Below, piece after piece: positions 11,520 through 23,331 of a stretch of DNA of 64,000 nucleotides. The notes under the pieces were generated by a model, which saw only the letters and a program-made list of their open reading frames with translations, searched no databases and was not told where the DNA came from. Every line of letters begins with the position of its first letter. The first letter of the stretch is position 1. This stretch comes from Pleurostoma richardsiae. Taxonomy: Eukaryota > Ascomycota > Sordariomycetes > Calosphaeriales > Pleurostomataceae. The DNA is taken from the NCBI GenBank assembly GCA_030052745.1, contig JANBVO010000018.1, positions 496,001 to 560,000 on the forward strand, given 5' to 3'. The translations under genes and the position numbers were made by a program.

Positions 11520-13682
11520 ATGACATCGTTGCAGGGCCCGTCGGGCGGCGCCACGGTGCAGGAGCTGCATAGCGATCTGGCGCGAAGATACAGGACCCAC
11601 GGCACCTCAGTCGAGCAGATGTGGAGGTCGTTCGACAGCAAGCAACGAGAGAGATGTCTGAGAGCCGGAGCGATGGATGGCGTTGTATTGAAACACGCAA
11701 TGGATCGGGAGCTTGGCAACGTGTGCAAGATCGTCCCTGAGCTGAACCTGAAGGATGTTGCAGAATCTGGACCTGATTTCCTCTTGGACCTGCTCAAGCA
11801 CCGGGCCACAACATCCATCTTGGACCAGTACTGCTTTGGCATGCGAGATGGGCCGGGCGATTCTGCTTTCATCCAGGAAATGATTCGTACAAGAGGTCTT
11901 CGACATGTCGAGTCGTTCAAAGACTGCTATTCATTTTTCATGGACACAGAACAATACGGCGAGTCGTTCAGGATCATGTCTGAAAAGGAAGAGACTCTCG
12001 CACAGTTCAAGGTGGCAATTGATGCAGGCCTCTGCATTCCACAATCGGTCGGGGAGCTAGTACTACACAGGCAGGTCGCCCTGCTGCAGACCCTCAACAT
12101 ACTGATCGAGGACATACTTGAGGAAGGCTCGAAGACCAGGGATTCGAAGACGCCGAAGAGACCCGCCAAACCAACACCCAGCCCTATCGCCCAAATCCCA
12201 CCGAAGAAGATCACCATCAACGACGTAGTGGCCATAGTCAGCGACCAGAGAGCTGCGTACGAGGAATATCTGGCTTCGCTGTCTGCCGAGCCCCCACTGC
12301 TTTCTCACGCAGTGAACATCAGGTTCTTTACCCGGCCCGAACTCGTTGCCGATGAACGTGGTCGTATCCTACCCCTCCACACCGACAAGTACATCAGCGC
12401 CGCATTTTTCGAGGCCATTGATTGTGTGATCCAGGGTGCAGCGATTTGGAAGTACATCGAGCGCCTCTTCGGTCTTCTCAACGACCCTATCGTGGAAAAG
12501 GCTGGCCGTACCAACATCCTGCAAGAGCTGTCAAATGTTTGCCATGCAGAATACAATCGCACACAGGCCTTTCTCAAACGCAATGTCCAGACGGCATCGG
12601 GGTCAGAATGGTTCAGGCGTATCGCAGGTGCAGTGGACAAGGAAGGCAACGCGCGTGTCTCCATGAAGGGCGATCCAGCAAAGCTTACTCGGAGCGATCC
12701 CCAGCTCCACTATCTTCTCCGTCTTTGCCAACCTGGAACATCGGCAAACCAGGGATTCGAATGGGCGACCAAGCTAGGCGATCTCCACAACGCCCACCCA
12801 GAGGAGCGGGAGAAGCTGGAAGAGAGAGAGGTCGATACGCTGTGCGAACTGGTCATCATTATCAGCTTCATCCACGACCTCTCCCGGGCGGTTCGACTGC
12901 CTCCGCCCACTGACAAGAAAGGTCGGATCTTCTCATCTGAGTTACACAGCCTCAGGACTGAACTAGGCAAGCTCAGGGAGGCAATCGACCTTCGCGATTT
13001 TGTCGTCCCTATTGACAACCTCAAAGAGCCCGGTGTAGCAGACGCTGCCTTAAAGGCACTCGACAACTTTATTGCCGAGAAGACGGGTATGAGGTTGGGA
13101 TTTTTGTACCAAGATCTGGTTGATGATAGCGTGGCAAAACTTCACGATCATTGTATACAGACAGCCTCGAAAGCCAAGGCCCTAGGGGCGGCCGCGAGCT
13201 CTGCAGCACCAGTGTTCATCGAGCCAACACCACAGCCTGCCGAGAAAGTCGCACAGAGGAGAGAGAAGCAGAAGTCTCGTCCAGCAGCCACGTCTATTTA
13301 CGAGCTTGGCCTAAACCAAGAAGTAGCGGTCGCAGACGAGCTTGCCTCGCTGACCGTGACACCACCTGGAATACCAACGCCGATCTTCAAGGTGAGCCCG
13401 GCAACAGCCTCCGTCTTCTCAACACTCTTCACAAGGTCACAGTCACGCGGCTCAATCAGCTGGGCTGCCTTCCAAGCAGCCATGGCAGACTTGGGATTCT
13501 CGATGCTGCCCAAGATTGGCTCAGTGTATACATTCTTCCCACCAGACAGCATGTCTGTGGAGAGGTCGTTTACGGTCCACCGACCACACAGATCTCAGAT
13601 CGAGGGGGTATTCGTTCCTATCCTAGCTCGGCGCCTGCGACGAGTGTACGGGTGGGATGAGCAGTCATTTGAGCTGGCTTAG
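11520..13682 (+). CDS. Conserved fungal 'ipa'-like protein with HicA-reminiscent C-terminal module
   Basis: A single 720-codon exon starts at ATG 11520. The N-terminal two thirds are helical and soluble-looking, with no membrane segment. A low-complexity basic linker lies near residue 205 (KTPKRPAKPTPSP) and another near 575. The last 80 residues form a compact unit: SISWAAFQAAMADLGF, then GSVYTFFPP, then a FTVHRPHRS His-rich strand, then ARRLRRVYGWDEQSFEL. The same C-terminal pattern is known from many uncharacterised Pezizomycotina proteins, often labelled 'ipa protein'. The order (GF, GS..F, strand, HxPH, basic helix) resembles the dsRBD-like HicA fold, but that is inference from motif order only. 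The biochemical role is unknown. Expression signals were not examined in detail. Confidence 0.65.
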   Translation: MTSLQGPSGGATVQELHSDLARRYRTHGTSVEQMWRSFDSKQRERCLRAGAMDGVVLKHAMDRELGNVCKIVPELNLKDVAESGPDFLLDLLKHRATTSILDQYCFGMRDGPGDSAFIQEMIRTRGLRHVESFKDCYSFFMDTEQYGESFRIMSEKEETLAQFKVAIDAGLCIPQSVGELVLHRQVALLQTLNILIEDILEEGSKTRDSKTPKRPAKPTPSPIAQIPPKKITINDVVAIVSDQRAAYEEYLASLSAEPPLLSHAVNIRFFTRPELVADERGRILPLHTDKYISAAFFEAIDCVIQGAAIWKYIERLFGLLNDPIVEKAGRTNILQELSNVCHAEYNRTQAFLKRNVQTASGSEWFRRIAGAVDKEGNARVSMKGDPAKLTRSDPQLHYLLRLCQPGTSANQGFEWATKLGDLHNAHPEEREKLEEREVDTLCELVIIISFIHDLSRAVRLPPPTDKKGRIFSSELHSLRTELGKLREAIDLRDFVVPIDNLKEPGVADAALKALDNFIAEKTGMRLGFLYQDLVDDSVAKLHDHCIQTASKAKALGAAASSAAPVFIEPTPQPAEKVAQRREKQKSRPAATSIYELGLNQEVAVADELASLTVTPPGIPTPIFKVSPATASVFSTLFTRSQSRGSISWAAFQAAMADLGFSMLPKIGSVYTFFPPDSMSVERSFTVHRPHRSQIEGVFVPILARRLRRVYGWDEQSFELA

Positions 13683-14170
13683 GTGGGAGGTGTCTACAGG
13701 GTCGGTCTCAATGCGTAAGGCTGGCTGGTGTCTTGGCTCATCCATCAACCTCAGAGCTCTTCTTATTAATCAATATCTGGTAGGAACGGAGGGTTCATAC
13801 AAGTAATGCATGAATGCGAGCAAGATACATGGCGTGTATCTCGTATGTGCAGAAGCTTCCCTCCATAGATGATCATCGTATGGCAAACTTTAGAATCTAA
13901 GGTAACAAACGATTCTGACAGCTGGCTTAATATGCATTAACTGGGACACTGATTCCGTCACCAGCTAACAAAGCTTTGTCACAAATATCGTGTGCATGAA
14001 GTTGCCCATGACAGGGATCGATCTTGAGTTTCTAGGCAACAGGGTCTCAGCATTGAATTTGGAAATGGATCTAGATACGTTAGAGTCTCATGTCAGAGTC
14101 GAGCGGAATAGTCTACTCTTGATATTTTCTTCTCCTACGACTACGGCTTCCGCAGGTACGTCTCGGTCCG
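13683..14170. other. Intergenic region between convergent genes
   Basis: This holds the 3' flanks of the 'ipa'-like gene (plus) and the amidase gene (minus). It is AT-richer than the neighbouring genes. No coding or RNA gene is supported. Confidence 0.6.
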
Positions 14171-16218
14171 TTACTTGAGACAGTCGACGACAATCTTGGC
14201 GACGGCGAGACACTCCTCATCCCGCATCCTACTAGTAAATACCTGGACCGAGCAGGGTGCGTCGTTCAAAACTTCAGGGTTATCTATATGTGTCAGTTGA
14301 GGCCAAGACGAGGATGATCTTGCGATCACTTACATGGAGGTGCGACCTGCCCGGGCTTCACCTCGAATAACTCTGAGGATGGAACATCCGAAGCTTTCAT
14401 GTAAGGAATGACGCATGACGGATACTGCACAATCGGCGTTAGCTTGGCTATTATGGAACTTCCAGGCCCTTCACTCAGGCGTAAAACCTAGAGAATCCGG
14501 GGTAACTCACATCGAGGAGGTTCACGAAGTTCGTGTACGGTGGCAGACCGTACGCATCATGTTCGACCGCCGTGTTCTGCGCGCTAGGAGCGATCACAGC
14601 GTCTATTTTGTGTTGCCCCCACACCTTCCGCCAGCTGTCGATTATAGCGGCTCGTGCCAGGTTACTAGCAGCCAGTTTACCGAGCCCGTCCAAGGCATTG
14701 TAGGCAGGGTCCGCCATCCATCCAAGGCTCTCGACCTGGCTGTCGATAGCGAGCCTACTGGGGATGGGCGGTTCACCTCCGGACGCGACGACGCGGCTAG
14801 CCGTGTTATCCAGCCCAAAGAGCCGCCAGGAGACCTTGGTAGCCTCGGCCACTTGTCCTTCTTCAGGTAGGAGCTGTACGATCTCGTGGCCCTGCTCTCG
14901 CAAACGCTGGACAGCCTCGGCCAGTGCCTTCTTTACGGGTGGATGGAGTGGGAAGACGCTGTCCTCGGCAAGAACGCCGAACCGCAGCTTGGTCTTAGGG
15001 GCGATTTCAACACTCCTCCAGGGAATATCAAGCGCAGTGCTGTCGTAGAGAGCCGGTTGAGCATCGATGACAGCCTTGACAAAGATACCACACGCCTCTA
15101 GGTCATTCGATAATGGACCTGCGCAAGCTAGTACTGCACGCAGACCTGGATTGGCGCACCCTTGCTGCCCTCCGTATGGAATCCGGCTCGCTGTGGGTTT
15201 GAATCCATACGTCCCACAGCAAAGGGCTGGAATCCGAATTGAACCTTCAAGCTCGTCAGTTTTATGCGGCCAGGGGGGTTCCAGCAAGATGCTCTCGAAT
15301 GAACAGCCGGCACTACCGGTTCTTGGGAGCCGTCAAACGTACCGGCTATGTCAGTCCCGACGCCAAGAGGAGAGCCTCGAAACGCCACGAGGGCTCCTTC
15401 ACCGCCACTCGATCCTCCGGCCCCGAGCATGGTGTTCCAGGGGTTCAGAGTTCTCCCAAATACGTAATTGTGCGAATCAGCAGTCTAGGTCACCGACATT
15501 CAGCGCAAGACATGTGAAGAGTGAGAGCGACGAGAGAAAGCATGACATCACGCACCATCATGGTTTGCGGCACATTGGTCTTGACGTAGAGCACTGCCCC
15601 CAGCTCGAGCAGAATGTCCACCAGCGCTGCATTTGTCGTGGATATGCGGTCAAGATACGCAACCAGGCCGATCGTGGCTTGCGTGCCAATAACCTGGAAG
15701 GGGTCTTTCAAGCTGATGGGCAATCCATGGAGAGGGCCAAGCGGCTCTCCCCTTTCTCTCCGCTCATCCAGGCGACGGGCCCTTTCCTGGGCTTCTTCGA
15801 AGAACGTCTCCGTAAGGCAACAAGTCTGACAGTGTCTGTTAGATAGTGACTCCCAGGCTGCCTGCTTCGATGCCCATAGAGCTCGCTGCAGGGGATTGCC
15901 ACTCACCACTTGTTGCGCGATTGCTGCTCGCTTGGAGAACGCAACAGTAACCTCGAGGGCCGAGAGGTCGCCAGCGGCAAGTTTCTTGAGTAGGGTTGAA
16001 ACGTCAAAAGTCTCTGTAATTTGAAGCTCCTTCTCCGTGAGGATGCCGGAACGGCGTGGTATGTCGAGGGCGATGAGGTTATTCTTGGAGCTCTCCAGTG
16101 GTTTCTGCAGCTGTTCAAGAACATCTGCCGGGAGTTTCCACGCTTTGGGTATGGCCTCCTCGCAGCGGAGACGTTTCTCGGCTGCCCGGCTTTGCCAGTC
16201 GGAAACAGAGGTAGCCAT
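14171..16218 (-). CDS. Amidase-signature hydrolase (acetamidase-like), six exons
   Basis: The exons, 16218-15907, 15825-15556, 15484-15343, 15244-14511, 14424-14334 and 14283-14171, encode 553 residues, close to the 548 of Aspergillus AmdS. The amidase-signature catalytic triad is present: Lys144 in GLPISLKD, the cis-Ser in GGSSGGEG (residues 217-224) and the nucleophile Ser243 in GTDIAGSIRIP. The family hydrolyses small amides to acid plus ammonia, usually in the cytosol for nitrogen supply; the substrate cannot be told from sequence. All five introns have GT..AG ends and keep phase, and the exon joins restore conserved blocks such as the FGRTLNP motif. The gene is convergent with the 'ipa'-like gene. 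A second, unrelated-looking amidase sits at 40621. The reading frame is intact. Confidence 0.88.
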
Positions 16219-17670
16219 GTTTCCTTAAAATGTGTTTAATATACTGGGAATGACGCCAAGATGTAAGCATCAAAAAGGGTCGGTCACAATGAGGCATCCA
16301 CCGCGGGAACAAGGGTGCTTCTCTCCAGATACTTATATATTCGGCCGGCCATCTCCTATCTTGCGTCGGTTCATGAGGGGATCGTTCTGGAGGTGTGGAA
16401 CCGGGAATTTACCGGCACTGCGGTTGATCCCCCTCAGATAGCCTTAGATAGCGACTTCGAATATGAACGTAGTTCATTTGAGGCTAGAAAGAGCGAATGA
16501 AGGAACCGTTTCACTGGTCGGGTTTAGATGGATAGCTTGGCACGATCTAACCGCAAGCACTCGGCATAACCGTTCAGACTAGTACAACAGACATGAGCGC
16601 AAGCAACTTCCCCCCTCTAATCGTCTTTCAGTTCAGACGTCCAAGAGCTAAAGATAATATTCATATCTGTATATAATGTCTCCTGTCTGAAAAGTCAGTG
16701 AGTAGATCCTGAGTGGCTTGGTCTTCTACTTCAGGTCGAAGTATCAAGTCAAGGCTCCCTTACAAACAAGGTCTTCCCAAAGATGCTGTCAGCTTGAGGT
16801 TTACATTTTATTTTGAGGTGACAGTACAGGATTCGATTATCTCTCTTTAGGTTTCCGAATTGTAGAAACAAGCCTTCGCTGTCTCTTCTCATAGACTGGC
16901 CTCCTGAAGACAGAAGTTAGAGGTAGAGATGCTTCCAGTCTTTCTAGTAATAGTTCCCCTAGCAGGTCGGTAGAGGTCTATCCTTGGCTGTGTCGCCATC
17001 TTGAACACCGTCGCTGCACTGACGTTTTATGACAACTCTACGTGCCTCGTCAATGTGAGCCAAAGTTAGATAGTCTACGTCACAACTACAACTGAACAGT
17101 CTAGACAAGACTATAGTACTGATCTACCGTAAGCTTTAAAACCATCCTGTGTCGACTATGAGTATACTTATACAGTACGGTGCAATTAACTAGGTAGCTA
17201 CTAGATAAGTTTTATAGTCATGTCATGATCCCGAGTCAACCCTGGCTCATCAAGAGTATAATACAAGACGATGCTCTCAACCAAAATTTCATCTAATACC
17301 TTATAGTTGCACCAGCTGATGTAATTAGCAATTTGCGCAATGAGATCGAACGGTTACATGATATGTGGAGGATTGAGACCAGCCCTGTCGATTTCTTATC
17401 GGCCAGATATCGGGACAGTCGCATAAAGCACCAAGGTGGGAAGGTGGAAGAAGATCGACATGGGGCTTTACCTGCCGTTCAATATTACCGTGCACAAGCA
17501 TTTTAATCTCCGCACGGCACGTTGCATCGTCCTAGCGTATAACATGCTCACCGGCCATTGCTAGAAATATAAGAGTGCAGCCCCCGCTCAAGGTCATCTT
17601 ACGACACGTTGATGATGACCGTGGCTAGGGATTCAGCCTTTGCCTTGGGGTCTGGCGAAGGCGTGTTGCC
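16219..17670. other. AT-enriched intergenic region, about 1.45 kb
   Basis: No coding sequence was found on either strand. From about 16600 to 17330 the sequence is rich in TA, TTA and ATA words compared with its flanks, as in decayed repeats, but no terminal repeats or transposase remnants could be recognised. The right end serves as promoter for the secreted protein gene at 17671. Confidence 0.45.
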
Positions 17671-19436
17671 ATGCGTGTCTCGTCACTATGGTGGCTTCTC
17701 GCGGCTGCGACCGCTCTATGCCAGGAGACGGGAAACCACCCAGACTGGCCAAGGTGGTGCGGCAAAGTCTACGAAGCCGGGTGAGTGCCTGCTCAATTGA
17801 AGAGTCTGTGTTCACCCTGCTAAAGCGTTGACAGGTACCCGAGCTTTGATCCTGGTGGCCAGACCGTGCCGCCTACCCCTGTATCAGGAACGCCACTCTT
17901 GTTTGTACAGGTCAAGCCTCGATATAATATCTTCTTGGAGAGCGACGAGCTGGGAGAGTTTATCGTGAATGCCGCGCTATCCCAGTATCTGGGCGTGCCA
18001 TGGCCCAATTCGACATCTGGAACGGATCGTTTCTACTTTTCCATTAATCTCGCCTCAGATGACACGCCTCTTGTTGAGAACTCCGTCGCCATCAACTCCA
18101 CCAACAATGTCTTCAGCTTCACCTTCGCTCACCTCACGCCGCGCATTGAGCCGTACGAAGTTGTAATCTACGGGGCGCCGGAAGGAGGAGAGCCAACCGC
18201 CTCTGCGACAACGGAGCTATATTACCTCCCGGAGAAGACTAGCGGCAGCGTAACCAAGGTCGACAATCTGAGTGGCGGTATGTACTTTAGGAATACCGCT
18301 TCGAACGGGGTCTTCGAGCCCTTGTTGGCATACGGCTTCTACGCATCATACGACGGATTCCTCGGAGATAACGACACGGCTGAGATCCAGCGATATGCAG
18401 ACTTTGGGCTGAATGGAATGACGCCGCTGACAACGTATCCTGTCTCCGCCGATGCGTTCAGTTACATGGACAAGATCAACCTGAAGTGGATGTACGACCT
18501 GCGCGATGACTACAAGAACCTGACCTGGATCGAGGAGAAAGTGACCCCTGCAAGGGATGCAGAAGCAATCTTCGCGTATTGGCTAGCCGATGAGTGAGTT
18601 ATCGGAGAAAGCACAACTGACTACTGCTAACGTTCTACAGGCCGGACGGTTGGCAGGATCCCTTCAACGCAACGGTCCTTGGCAATCAACTCATCAAGAA
18701 GCTAGACCCTTATCACCTCGTCGCAGTCGTGCTCAACTGCCAGAACTACTACTTCAAAGAGTACTCAGCCGGGGCCGACGTCATCATGGAGGACGTCTAC
18801 CCGATAGGCATCAACTCGACCTGGTCGAAGTGGGGGACTGCGTGTAACACGACCCTTGGCGACTGCGGCTGCGACAACTGCCAGGGCAACGTCCAGGACG
18901 TCTCGAACAGGCTGGATGACCTGACCACCTACGAGACGTGGCTCGGCCTGTGGCACAAAACCAAGGTCCACAACCCGCAGAGTTTCCACGGAGAGGGATA
19001 CTGGGCGAGAGATCCCAGCGTCGAGGAGGAGTGGGTAATGACCACTCTGGCACTCAACCACGGGGCGCAGTCCATCATCTCGTGGGTCTATCCCGACACG
19101 GACATCTTATCCGTGGCCCACGGGACTATCGCCAAGGTGGTGACCAACTCACCGGTGGTGGACTTCATCGTCGGGCAGCGGCCGACGACGGTCAAGTTGT
19201 CGTGCTATGCCGTGGTTGATGTGGCTTACTGGTTAGTCGGGAAGCAGATGCTGGTCTCCGTGGCAAATGGTGGGTACGTGGATATCGATAAACCGGTCAG
19301 TTTCAAGGTGCCGGCTGCGGCTGGCATCTCGAGCACACCATGGGGCAATGTGTCTTGGACATACGACAGTTCCCGGCTGTCTGCGCCGTCTCTTTCGGCG
19401 TTGGCAACGAGCATGATAATCCTAGATCTTGCATGA
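17671..19436 (+). CDS. Secreted, probably GPI-anchored TIM-barrel-like glycosidase-type protein
   Basis: The exons 17671-17780, 17835-18593 and 18641-19436 encode 554 residues. The start was chosen because ATG 17671 gives a clear signal peptide (MRVSSLWWLLAAATALCQ); introns have GTGAGT donors and CAG acceptors, the second with a GCTAAC branch point. After an N-terminal beta-rich part with several NxS/T sites, the region from about residue 200 (YGFYASYDGFLGDN, KWMYDLRDDYKN, FAYWLADEPDGW, ADVIMEDVYPIG) has the alternating pattern of a TIM barrel with acidic residues at strand ends. A Cys-rich loop (CGCDNC) follows. The C-terminus is a Ser-rich site plus a hydrophobic tail (LSALATSMIILDLA), fitting a GPI signal. 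It resembles fungal cell-wall glycoside hydrolases of unknown specificity. No family number is assigned. Confidence 0.72.
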
Positions 19437-19946
19437 ATAGATTCAGCTGCCCCATATCTGAAGCGGTCCACATTCAAAGTCTCTGTCCTCGCTGACCCTG
19501 TTGGTCCTTCTGGTCGTTGCTCGCCGAAGCATGGCCAGTCTGAGGTCTCCCTCACGGACTGCCTACGCCGGAGTCTCCGGACCCAAAAGGCAGTTAAAAT
19601 AAGCTGTTGCGGGCCGAGATAAGCCAATTGTACGTGCAATTGTACCCTCAATGATGCATTAGACCATCATGACGTTTGGCATGTAACTCTCTACAAGTGA
19701 GCGACATGACGTCACCAAATCGATCTCACAGCGCCGCGCATCCAGCGCTCATACTCTCAAGTCTCTGCGAAACAGACGCCACCGTACATGAACTCACTCA
19801 CATAAGTTCTTCTCATCATCGCCAGATCTCCCTAGACCCGGCATTCTTAGTCCCAAATCTGACAGCTGCGCGCCAAGTCTCACCTGAACCACATCCCCAT
19901 ACACTTAACATAACGCTCCTACCTAGACGACCAGCTTGATACCACG
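19437..19946. other. Intergenic/promoter region with CRE
   Basis: No gene is seen. It contains a perfect cAMP-response element (19707-19714), annotated separately, and a C/A-rich leader before the next start codon. Confidence 0.55.
19707..19714. promoter_or_regulatory. CRE palindrome TGACGTCA
   Basis: A perfect TGACGTCA lies 240 bp upstream of the start codon at 19947. CREs are bound by Atf1/Atf21-type bZIP factors under stress MAP kinase control in fungi, which fits the stress-type protein downstream. Function is inferred from the motif alone. Confidence 0.45.
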
Positions 19947-20476
19947 ATGACCTCCAACTACAGCAACAACGCCGCCCCCGGCACCAACGTCGCCGGCTAC
20001 GACGACCCCGCGGGTACCCACGGCCCGCACGCCAGCCGCGTCGCCAACGCCGCCGACCCCAGGGTCGACTCCGACCGCGACCACCGCGGCGCCCCCGGCA
20101 TGACCGGCGCCGGTGCCGGCAACCCGGCAGCCACGACGACGTCGTCGTCGACGACGAGCGGGCCCGCCGCTGGCACCACCGGGCCCAAGGTCGCCAGGGA
20201 CGTCAAGGGCGTCTTCGCTCAGGCGCACGTATGTGTTCACCCGAGCACAGCACCAACCGAGCTCTTGAGCCTGGAGCAAAGAACGCGATGTCGCTGACTT
20301 GAGCTCTGATGTAGGGAATGGGCGAAACCCTCCGGGGCAACATCAACGCTGCCATCGACGATTTCACGGGCGACAGGACCAAGGAGACGAGGGACCAGGA
20401 GGTCGCGGCCAAGGGCAAACGGGAGTTTCAGAACCGGCAGTTTGAGGGCTCGACGACTGGTGAGAGGAGGTACTAG
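19947..20476 (+). CDS. Small disordered stress-type protein, unknown function
   Basis: The exons 19947-20228 and 20315-20476 encode 147 residues; the intron has GTATGT at its donor and GTAG at its acceptor. The first 80 residues are low complexity (Gly, Ala, Pro, Asp, Thr, with an Arg/Asp-rich patch), with no signal peptide or membrane segment. The second exon carries GMGETLRGNINAAIDDFTG and a Glu/Lys/Arg-rich end (KETRDQEVAAKGKREFQ, GSTTGERRY). The GxGExLRGxxNxxxD block recurs in small fungal hydrophilic proteins linked to stress or conidiation. That link is from general knowledge, not proven here. The coding DNA around 20131-20156 is a nearly perfect palindrome of ACG/CGT triplets, which encodes a Ser/Thr run. 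Confidence 0.65.
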
Positions 20477-20879
20477 AGCACAGGAACTGGAGTCTTCTTA
20501 CTGCATCGCGGACAGTCACTGCTAGCACTTGAGATGTCTTCTGCGGCTTCGTTCGAGTCTATGTTCCTAATGGTCCTGTAAAGATGGTCAGCCGGCCCCC
20601 TCCCTGTACACTACACTATCGCTTTACCCCTATCATGTCCAAGATTCAAGTCAGACTTTTCGACCGGAGCCGCACAAGCATCGATGATCGCATACAATGG
20701 TCCATAAAAATGTATTAACCTAAGACATCCCCTACCGTGCCCCGGGATATGAGGGTATACCTGACCTGCCACCTTGTATGCATGCATCGACACTATTAAT
20801 ACTCCAACCCATGACTTTTCCGTTCGAGTAAGGCCAAAAATGCGCCTGCGGGACGTGCCCGCCCTCTACCAATAAACCA
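20477..20879. other. Intergenic region between convergent genes
   Basis: It holds the 3' flanks of the disordered-protein gene and of PNS1. Nothing else is recognisable. Confidence 0.6.
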
Positions 20880-22543
20880 TTAAGCATGTATCGCCTGCTG
20901 AACATGCGGGTAGACCTGCACCATCTGCTGGTACAGGTCTGGGTGATCCCTTATCATCACCTCTGGGTCCCACGCGGCGGCAACGAAGATGGTGTCGACG
21001 CCGCTGCTCAGGGGCGTCGTGAATACGTTGCATATCTGCAGGCCGATCAAGAACGCAAACGCAACGATCACGGGCGTGTATGCCCCGCCGTTGTTGTAGG
21101 CGGGGTCTGTGAAGACGAGATACAGGTACGCGAGGAACGCGCAGGCGTATCCCACAAAGGTCGCACCCATGCCGAAGACGGGGCCAATCAGGCAGTCATT
21201 GATGAGAGCATCGATACCTCGGTCCTTGATCATCCTGAGAGAAAGGAGTGTTACCAAACGAGGTTTCATGTAAATGGGGCGATAGACATGACTTACTTCC
21301 AAGTGTCCTTCGCTGCGGCAAAGTAAGACTTGCCATACAGCGCAATGTGCGAGAAGGCGTAGCGGTTGACGAACTCGACGACCCAATGCAGGATCGAAAT
21401 GAAGCAACCTAGGACGCAGGTGAAGATCGTAGCGAGGATATCTCCCTGCGCCGCCGCTTGCTGCTGGGCGACTTGGCAGATCTGACGCAGAAAATTGATG
21501 ATAGCCACGACCAGACTGCCGAGGCTGATGCTTCCAAAGCTGTAGGTCAGTGACCTTCTCAGGGCTCCCCTGGTAACGTGTGTCGGGTACGAGCGTGAGC
21601 AAAAGTACCAGGAGCCGTAGACACCGGAGATGGTGGTATGAATGGTGTTCTTCAGCCACTCCGAGAACCAGTAGGCGGAAAATGTGATGAAGACGATAAG
21701 ACCAATCACCTTCGCGTCACTACAACCACCGACTCCCTCGCTGCAGGCTGGATTGGTTGAGTTCGGCGTGTACTTGACATAGACAGCGACGAACGTGACG
21801 GCGTAGTACGCAGCAAATGCAGCGCCGAGCAGTCCCCCGAGTGCGCTCACCAAGAAGACGTGGCCATGATGTTTGGCGATGTCGGTAGCCGTTCGCAGCA
21901 TCAGAGCACTGAATGGGATCCGCGGGATCCAACTAATGAAAGCGAAGATGTAGAAGATGCTGAATATGAGGAAGACGATGCCTCCGCTGTAGTATCTTCT
22001 GGAAAGCATGTAGATAGCTGTGACCAGGCCCCAGACAATGTTCAGGATACCGGTAATCCAGATGAACTGCTTTGGAAAAGCGCGAGCAAGGGTGACATAT
22101 CCCCAGCTGAAGACAATGGCGACACAGAGGCAAAAGGCGAAGAGGACGATGGTGTTCGTATTCAAAGTCAGGACGGTGTCGGCACTGTTGTAGATGCCGC
22201 CGCCGTTGGCGCTGCGCGTTGCTGCATATCCCTGGATGGCAATTCCAGACACGACGACGAAGCCCGCCATGAAGGCAATGAAGAGGATGCCAGCCCACAG
22301 GTCATGCCACTTCGGTCCTTGTACCTGGAAGGCCTGGTCGAAGGGGACCTTCTCGTTGCCGTAATCCGACGGGCCGTATTTCGGTGGCGGTCCTTGGGGC
22401 GGTCCCTGAGGCGGCGGGTACCCCTGGTAACCCCCTTGGGGCGGAGCGTAGGGAGCCTGGTTTTGGTATTGTGCATTGCCATCATTGTAGTATGCGCCTT
22501 GTGGTGGGGCCTGGCCGTAGGAACCAACTTGGCCGGACGCCAT
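20880..22543 (-). CDS. PNS1: Choline-transporter-like (CTL/SLC44) membrane protein PNS1
   Basis: The exons 22543-21297 and 21234-20880 encode 533 residues. The N-terminal 70 residues are cytosolic and rich in Pro, Gln, Gly and Tyr (PPQGGYQGYPPPQGPPQG). About ten hydrophobic helices follow, starting with DLWAGILFIAFMAGFVVVSG. CTL-family hallmarks are the GSISLGSLVVAIINFLRQIC block, the FVNRYAFSHIALYGKSYFAAAKDTW block that crosses the exon junction, and DCLIGPVFGMG. Pns1 is a plasma-membrane protein of the choline-transporter-like family; yeast Pns1 has no proven choline transport. The length fits fungal orthologues. The intron has a GTAAGT donor and a CTCAG acceptor. No membrane segment or conserved block appears lost. 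Confidence 0.9.
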
Positions 22544-23331
22544 TGTCGTCGAGATCGGAGGGTCACTTCTAGGCTTGTCTACCTACGTTTGCGTGTTCAG
22601 TCAGCACTGTGTGTCTGAGCAAACAATCGCAGGCCTCAAACAAACGTACGGAACAGGCAGGAGGATCAGGTTGTCGACGTAACGATGCCGCCCGAATGGT
22701 GAGGAACAGGTAGATCCGGCGCCTCGAATGAGGGAGTTTGACGGAGTTGCCCCAGGTCTGGAACGCTTTCACGTCGTAAGCTGGTCAACTGGCGTGGTAA
22801 TGGAAAGGGGACGGGGGAGAGAGAGAGAAGAAAAGAACAAAGGCAGACAGGATCATCACAAGCCAGCAGCTCGGGACTGGGAATTCAATGTCTCTGAGGA
22901 AGCTGAAGAGACCCGCCAATGACTTCATCAGACGGTATGGAGTACCTTACTACCCCCCACCTCCACTCCTCGGCAAACGTGCCGTGCTGGCGCACAGGCC
23001 AAGAAAGCTCCTTGCCTATTTGTGACTTTTCGGGTTTCGGAGCCGGCTGGGCACCGTTAACACACTATCGCATCCGCTCATTGCACCGGTGTCGAAACGA
23101 TAGTAGAAGAACAGACTATCGGGAGAGAAGACCATGCAACAAACCAAAACAAACAATTCAGTCTCCATCGCTCCTGAGCAATGCTTCCTATTGAAACACC
23201 AAGTTTCTAGGCATCCTGGGCACCTCCACTTCGCCTTCAAAAGCTCCGGATCTCTCCGTCCGACCCGTCACCATCTCGAAGAACCCCTGTTCGCCTTCTC
23301 CGGCTGTCTCCTCAATGTCTACAGACCATTA
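22544..23331. other. Intergenic region upstream of PNS1
   Basis: This is the promoter side of PNS1 (minus) and the 3' flank of the hemerythrin gene. A purine-rich stretch lies at 22806-22850 (on the minus strand a CT-rich tract, typical of a fungal leader). No gene is supported. Confidence 0.55.
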
